This document shows, one piece after another, positions 60,776 to 64,000 of a DNA stretch of 64,000 nt; positions within the stretch are counted from its first letter, which is position 1, and the number at the start of each line of letters is the position of its first letter. The position numbers were made by a program, and so were the translations under genes. The notes under the pieces were generated by a model that was not told where the DNA came from, ran no database searches, and was given only the letters and a program-made list of their open reading frames with translations. The DNA comes from Streptomyces adelaidensis (GTDB taxonomy: Bacteria > Actinomycetota > Actinomycetes > Streptomycetales > Streptomycetaceae): the NCBI RefSeq assembly GCF_016598475.1, contig NZ_JAEMUX010000002.1, positions 1-64,000 on the forward strand. The letters run 5' to 3'.

Positions 60776-61600
60776 ATGGCCGCTCCCACCGCATATTCAC
60801 TCATCGCCACTGACCTGGACGGAACGCTCCTGCGCAGTGACGACACGCTCTCCGACCGGTCCCTCGCCGCCCTGGCGCGGGCCGCGGAGGCCGGTGCTCA
60901 GCATCTCGTGGTGACGGGACGGCCGGCGCCGAGAGTGCGCCCGCTGCTCGAAGACCTCGGCAGCAGGGGGCTCGCGGTGTGCGGGCAGGGCGCGCAGTTG
61001 TACGACCACGGCGCGGACCGGCTGCTCTGGTCCGTCACCCTCGACCGGGAGCTGGCCGAGACCGCGCTCGGCAAGATCGAGGCGGAGGTCGGACAGCTGT
61101 ACGCGGCCGTCGACCAGGACGGGGTCCACGGCCTCACCCTGATCGAGCCCGGCTACCTCATGCCGCACCCCACGCTGCCCGCCGTACGCGTGCCGCGCCG
61201 GGACGACCTGTGGTGCGAACCCATCAGCAAGGTGCTGCTGCGCCACCCCTGTCTGTCCGACGACGAGTTGGCCTCGGCGGCGCGCATGGCGGTCGGTTCG
61301 CTGGCGACGGTCACCATGTCGGGGCCCGGCACCGTCGAACTCCAGCCATGCGGCATCACCAAGGCGACGGGCCTCGCCCTGGCCGCCGAGCATCTCGGAC
61401 TGACCGCGGACGAGACCATCGCCTTCGGTGACATGCCCAACGACATCCCCATGTTCGACTGGGCCGCGCACGGGGTCGCCATGGCCAACGCCCACCCCGA
61501 GCTCAAGGCCGTCGCCGACGAGGTGACCCTCTCGAACGAGGAGGACGGGATCGCGGTGGTGCTGGACCGGCTGTTCGCCCAGGGAGGCAGGGGGTTTTAG
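60776..61600 (+). CDS. HAD-superfamily phosphatase (Cof type)
   Basis: A 274-residue hydrolase of the Cof-type HAD group, which removes phosphate from sugars or cofactors. Motif I is DLDGTL with D13 and D15, motif II VVTGRP at about residues 45-50, a cap domain lies in the middle, KATGL supplies motif III, and motif IV is GDMPNDIPMF at about 218-227. The start is probably leaderless. Its stop overlaps the stop of the convergent LysM gene. Confidence 0.9.
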   Translation: MAAPTAYSLIATDLDGTLLRSDDTLSDRSLAALARAAEAGAQHLVVTGRPAPRVRPLLEDLGSRGLAVCGQGAQLYDHGADRLLWSVTLDRELAETALGKIEAEVGQLYAAVDQDGVHGLTLIEPGYLMPHPTLPAVRVPRRDDLWCEPISKVLLRHPCLSDDELASAARMAVGSLATVTMSGPGTVELQPCGITKATGLALAAEHLGLTADETIAFGDMPNDIPMFDWAAHGVAMANAHPELKAVADEVTLSNEEDGIAVVLDRLFAQGGRGF

Positions 61601-62370
61601 TAGGCCCCGAACACGTTGTCGATGGAGCCGTACCTCGCGGCGGCGTAGTTGCACGCCGCCGTGATGTTGGCGACCGGGTCGTACGGGTCGTACGGGGTGC
61701 CGGACACGTGGTACGCGGCGAACGTGGGGTCGATGACCTGGAGGAGGCCCTTCGACGGGGTGCCCGCGGCGGCGTTGGAGTCCCAGTTGTTGATGGCCTG
61801 CGGGTTGCCCGACGACTCGCGCATGATGTTGCGGTGGATCCCGTCGTACGACCCCGGGATTCCCTTCTGCGCCATGATGTCCAGCGACTCGCGGATCCAG
61901 CCGTCGAGGTCGTTCGTGTACGTCTTGAGCGCTGCCTGCGTGGTCGTGGACGCCTCGGACGTGGTGGTGGAGGCCGTGGAGGTCGTGGAAGCCTTGGCGG
62001 GCTTGGCCGACTTCGTCGACCTGACCTTCAGCTTCAGGCCCGGGTGGATCAGCCGCGGATCGTCGCCGACGGCCGCGCGGTTGTCCTGGTAGAGCCGCTG
62101 CCAGCCGCCGCTCGTGCCGTGCTTCCGCGCGATCGACGAGAGGGTGTCACCGGAGACCACGGTGTACGTCAGGGACTTGGGCCCCGTGACGGTCGGCGCG
62201 GACTGCGGGGCCGACTGTACGGAGGTGACGGCCTGGGCCGGTGTGGCGGCGTGCGCGGTCGTGGCGACCATGAGCGGCAGGGCGAGTGCGGCCCCGCCCG
62301 TTCCGGCGGCGACGACCCCACGGGTCAACGGGTTGTTTCTGGGGCGGCGGTGCTTGCCTCGTGCGGGCAT
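61597..62370 (-). CDS. LysM-containing lytic transglycosylase
   Basis: A 257-residue secreted cell-wall enzyme. A signal peptide (basic GKHRRPRNN, core 20-38, AHA end near 41) is followed by a LysM domain (about 68-116, YTVVSGDTLSSIARKHG) that binds peptidoglycan, a Ser/Thr-rich linker, and an SLT domain (about 150-257) with the probable catalytic Glu185 in IMRESSGNPQAIN. GGAGAGGA precedes the ATG at 62370. Its leader carries a probable c-di-AMP riboswitch. Confidence 0.92.
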   Translation of the reverse strand: MPARGKHRRPRNNPLTRGVVAAGTGGAALALPLMVATTAHAATPAQAVTSVQSAPQSAPTVTGPKSLTYTVVSGDTLSSIARKHGTSGGWQRLYQDNRAAVGDDPRLIHPGLKLKVRSTKSAKPAKASTTSTASTTTSEASTTTQAALKTYTNDLDGWIRESLDIMAQKGIPGSYDGIHRNIMRESSGNPQAINNWDSNAAAGTPSKGLLQVIDPTFAAYHVSGTPYDPYDPVANITAACNYAAARYGSIDNVFGAY

Positions 62371-62445
62371 GACGAATTCCTCTCCGGCGCCTGCGAGGTG
62401 AGCTGTCGGGTTCGGGCGGGAGATGCCCGGCCATGCGTGTGCCGT

Positions 62446-62477
62446 CCGGCGGTCGCGTTGCGTGCCGCGTCCGCCGG
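62446..62477 (-). promoter_or_regulatory. candidate expression-platform hairpin of the riboswitch
   Basis: On the minus strand CCGGCGG and CCGCCGG flank an 18-nt GC-rich loop, between the aptamer and the LysM start codon. It could act as the switchable terminator. Confidence 0.45.
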
Positions 62478-62494
62478 GCGTGCTGTGCGTGCTG

Positions 62495-62625
62495 TGCGTG
62501 GCTTCACCCCGAGCCGGTACAGACCGGCGACTTACCTGGGTCCCCCGCTCCTGCCGTGCGTGGATGAGTGGTGATGGGTGGGGAGTCCGGGCGGTGGCAG
62601 GATTCGGCGGTCCGTCCGGACGGGG
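62495..62625 (-). ncRNA. ydaO-type c-di-AMP riboswitch
   Basis: The minus-strand leader of the LysM gene shows conserved elements of the ydaO/yuaA class: CGCCGAATCCTGCCA at the 5' side, GGCAGGAGCGGGGGACCC in the middle and CTCGGGGTGAAGCC at the 3' side. CCTGCC pairs with GGCAGG to form a main helix. In actinobacteria this class is known upstream of cell-wall hydrolase genes, which fits. c-di-AMP binding is expected to turn the gene off. Confidence 0.8.
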
Positions 62626-63266
62626 TGTGAACGTATGCGAGAGCACACGACAGGAACAAGCCCCGGCTTCACGGGCCGGTGCAGTTGACCTTGACTTTGA
62701 TGAGATCGCGCCCCGGTTTTGGATCTGGAAGGCGGCTCAACTTGCCTACCGCAAAGGGGAAGTGTGCGGGGGTGAGTGGGGTGTCGCGCAGGGTGCGCGT
62801 GACCCAACTCACGGGAGGAGTCGGGTGAAGTGCAGGGTAAGCCGCAATTCGGTCAACTTGGGTTATGGGGTGATGCGGTGAGAGGAGTGATGGAGGGTGC
62901 GACAGGGGTGCGTATGGTGCATCTAGTGAATATTTGGGGCGAAACGGGCGAGGGTGCGGGAAGGGCTCTCGCGGGGATTCCGGACGGCGGTCCCGATGGG
63001 TTGCGGAGGGTTTCGGGAGGGATGCCCGATGGATTCCGGTCGGCCGTGGAGCGCGCGGGCGTCTCCGGGGGAGGGGCGGGTACCCGGGGCCGGGTGTCGG
63101 GTACCCGGGCGGCACGCGCGTCGGTGGATATCGGTACCTATGAGTTGATCAAGAATATGGCGAGCCCGATCCCGTGCCACCTGGGCCGAAGCCGTGGGCG
63201 CTCGTGGTGATCGAAAGGTGACCGGATACGCTGACTCGGGTGATGGCAGCGACAGATCGACAAACT

Positions 63267-63296
63267 TTGTCATCGACCGTGAGACCGACCTAGCCC
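63267..63296 (+). promoter_or_regulatory. candidate promoter of the polyprenyl synthase gene
   Basis: TTGTCA (63267-63272) and TAGCCC (63291-63296) have an 18-base spacer. The leader would be about 40 nt. Confidence 0.45.
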
Positions 63297-63308
63297 GACC
63301 GTGTGACC

Positions 63309-63328
63309 GTCAGCAGACGTCAGCAGAC
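63309..63328 (+). repeat. 10-bp direct repeat in a leader
   Basis: GTCAGCAGAC occurs twice head to tail just before the AGGAG ribosome-binding site of the polyprenyl synthase gene. Confidence 0.6.
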
Positions 63329-63340
63329 AGGAGACCCCTC

Positions 63341-64000
63341 GTGACCGTCGTCGAGCCGTTTGGGCTGAGCGCGCGGGACCAGGCTCTCGAAGCCGATGTC
63401 CAGGCCGGAATGGCGGCCGTCGAAGAGGGTCTGCTGGAGGCCACCAAGAGCGAGGTCCCCTTCATCCAGGAGGCCGCCCAGCATCTGCTGCGGGCGGGCG
63501 GCAAGCGGTTCCGGCCGCTGCTCGTGATGCTCGCCGCGCAGTTCGGTGACCCGTACGCGCCGGGGGTCGTCCCCTCGGCCGTGGTGGTCGAGCTGACGCA
63601 TCTCGCCACGCTGTACCACGACGACGTGATGGACGAGGCCGAGGTGCGCAGGGGCGTGCCGAGCGCCAACGCCCGCTGGGACAACTCCCTGGCCGTCCTC
63701 ACCGGTGACTTCCTCTTCGCCCGCGCCTCGCACGTCCTCGCCGACCTCGGCCCCGACGCCGTACGCATCCAGGCGGAGGCCTTCGAGCGGCTGGTCACCG
63801 GGCAGATCCTGGAGACCGCCGGGCCGCGCGACGGGCGCGACCCGATCGACCACTACCTCGACGTGCTGGGCGGCAAGACCGGCTCGCTGGTCGCGGTCGC
63901 CGGGCGGCTCGGCGCGCTGATGGCGGGCGCCGACGAGACCGTGGTCGATGTGCTGACCCAGTACGGGGAGCGGCTCGGCGTCGCCTTCCAGCTCGCGGAC
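63341..64000 (+). CDS. polyprenyl diphosphate synthase (5' part, runs off the window)
   Basis: The first 220 residues of a trans-prenyl chain elongating enzyme that builds a long isoprenoid from isopentenyl diphosphate. GGKRFRP (53-59), the first Asp-rich motif DDVMD (94-98) and GGKTGSL (about 177) are present; the second Asp-rich motif would lie just past the window end. A Val/Glu-rich start before the helical core fits the nonaprenyl/octaprenyl-type group. Given the neighbourhood it probably makes the menaquinone side chain. GTG at 63341 follows AGGAG. Confidence 0.92.
   Translation, partial: MTVVEPFGLSARDQALEADVQAGMAAVEEGLLEATKSEVPFIQEAAQHLLRAGGKRFRPLLVMLAAQFGDPYAPGVVPSAVVVELTHLATLYHDDVMDEAEVRRGVPSANARWDNSLAVLTGDFLFARASHVLADLGPDAVRIQAEAFERLVTGQILETAGPRDGRDPIDHYLDVLGGKTGSLVAVAGRLGALMAGADETVVDVLTQYGERLGVAFQLAD

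Larger units (their letters stand above)
62626..63340. other. long intergenic region before the polyprenyl synthase gene
   Basis: I find no supported gene. The left part should hold the promoter of the LysM gene: TTGTTC and CATACG on the minus strand, 16 bases apart, near 62633-62660. The right end holds the polyprenyl synthase promoter. Frames in between lack the third-position GC bias of true genes here. Confidence 0.5.

Noticed and set aside
62830..63210. Plus-strand frame of 126 codons with ATG 62890 behind AGGAG
   Set aside because: Third-position GC is only about 60 percent, far below real genes here, and the protein is Gly/Arg-rich without a recognisable pattern. It is more likely regulatory or spacer DNA.

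Overview
The window is chromosomal DNA from a streptomycete or close relative. Evidence: very high GC with strong third-position G/C bias in the real genes, many GTG starts, ATGA/TGATG gene overlaps, a futalosine-type menaquinone pathway (mqnA, mqnC), Hanks-type kinases with extracytoplasmic tails, a single TTA codon, and an intergenic repeat built on GGGGCGCGGGGAAC. I see no tRNA, rRNA, insertion sequence, CRISPR array or prophage.

Layout. 1-6.9 kb: GNAT acetyltransferase, DUF4229-type membrane protein, TetR regulator, a DUF6716-like putative glycosyltransferase, and a MaoC-type hydratase divergent from a long-chain acyl-CoA synthetase. 6.9-15.2 kb: a Tat-exported TagC-like protein divergent from a 2177-residue secreted RHS/YD-repeat protein whose variable C-terminus overlaps a small acidic putative immunity gene. 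15.3-20.6 kb: two membrane Ser/Thr kinases (the first with an abnormal N-terminus), a frameshifted membrane gene, a cold-shock protein and mqnA. 20.7-23.3 kb: prepilin-peptidase-like protein, mqnC and a small amidohydrolase-like protein. 23.4-28.9 kb: a cell-surface glycan locus (GH18-like lipoprotein divergent from a small membrane protein, a deacetylase/GT2 fusion and an acyltransferase). 28.9-36.3 kb: menG, a zinc-ribbon membrane protein, a PASTA protein, a GNAT enzyme, a geranylgeranyl-reductase-family flavoprotein and a Tat-exported flavoprotein with a TTA codon. 36.3-37.2 kb: NlpC/P60 hydrolase. 37.9-53.9 kb: complete 14-gene nuoA-N operon. 54-64 kb: recQ, fahA, an ATP-grasp/flavoprotein pair, a HAD phosphatase, a LysM lytic enzyme under a probable c-di-AMP riboswitch, and the start of a polyprenyl diphosphate synthase gene that runs off the end.

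Functional theme. Many genes serve the respiratory chain: mqnA and mqnC build the naphthoquinone ring, the polyprenyl synthase probably supplies the side chain, menG methylates the ring, the geranylgeranyl-reductase-like enzyme probably saturates the side chain, and complex I reduces the finished menaquinone. A near-perfect Rex operator downstream of the nuo -10 box ties complex I expression to NADH/NAD+ balance. A second theme is the cell surface: glycan synthesis, NlpC/P60 and LysM hydrolases, TagC-like and RHS proteins. Several genes have a -10 box ending about 6 bases before the start codon and no Shine-Dalgarno sequence, which predicts leaderless mRNAs.
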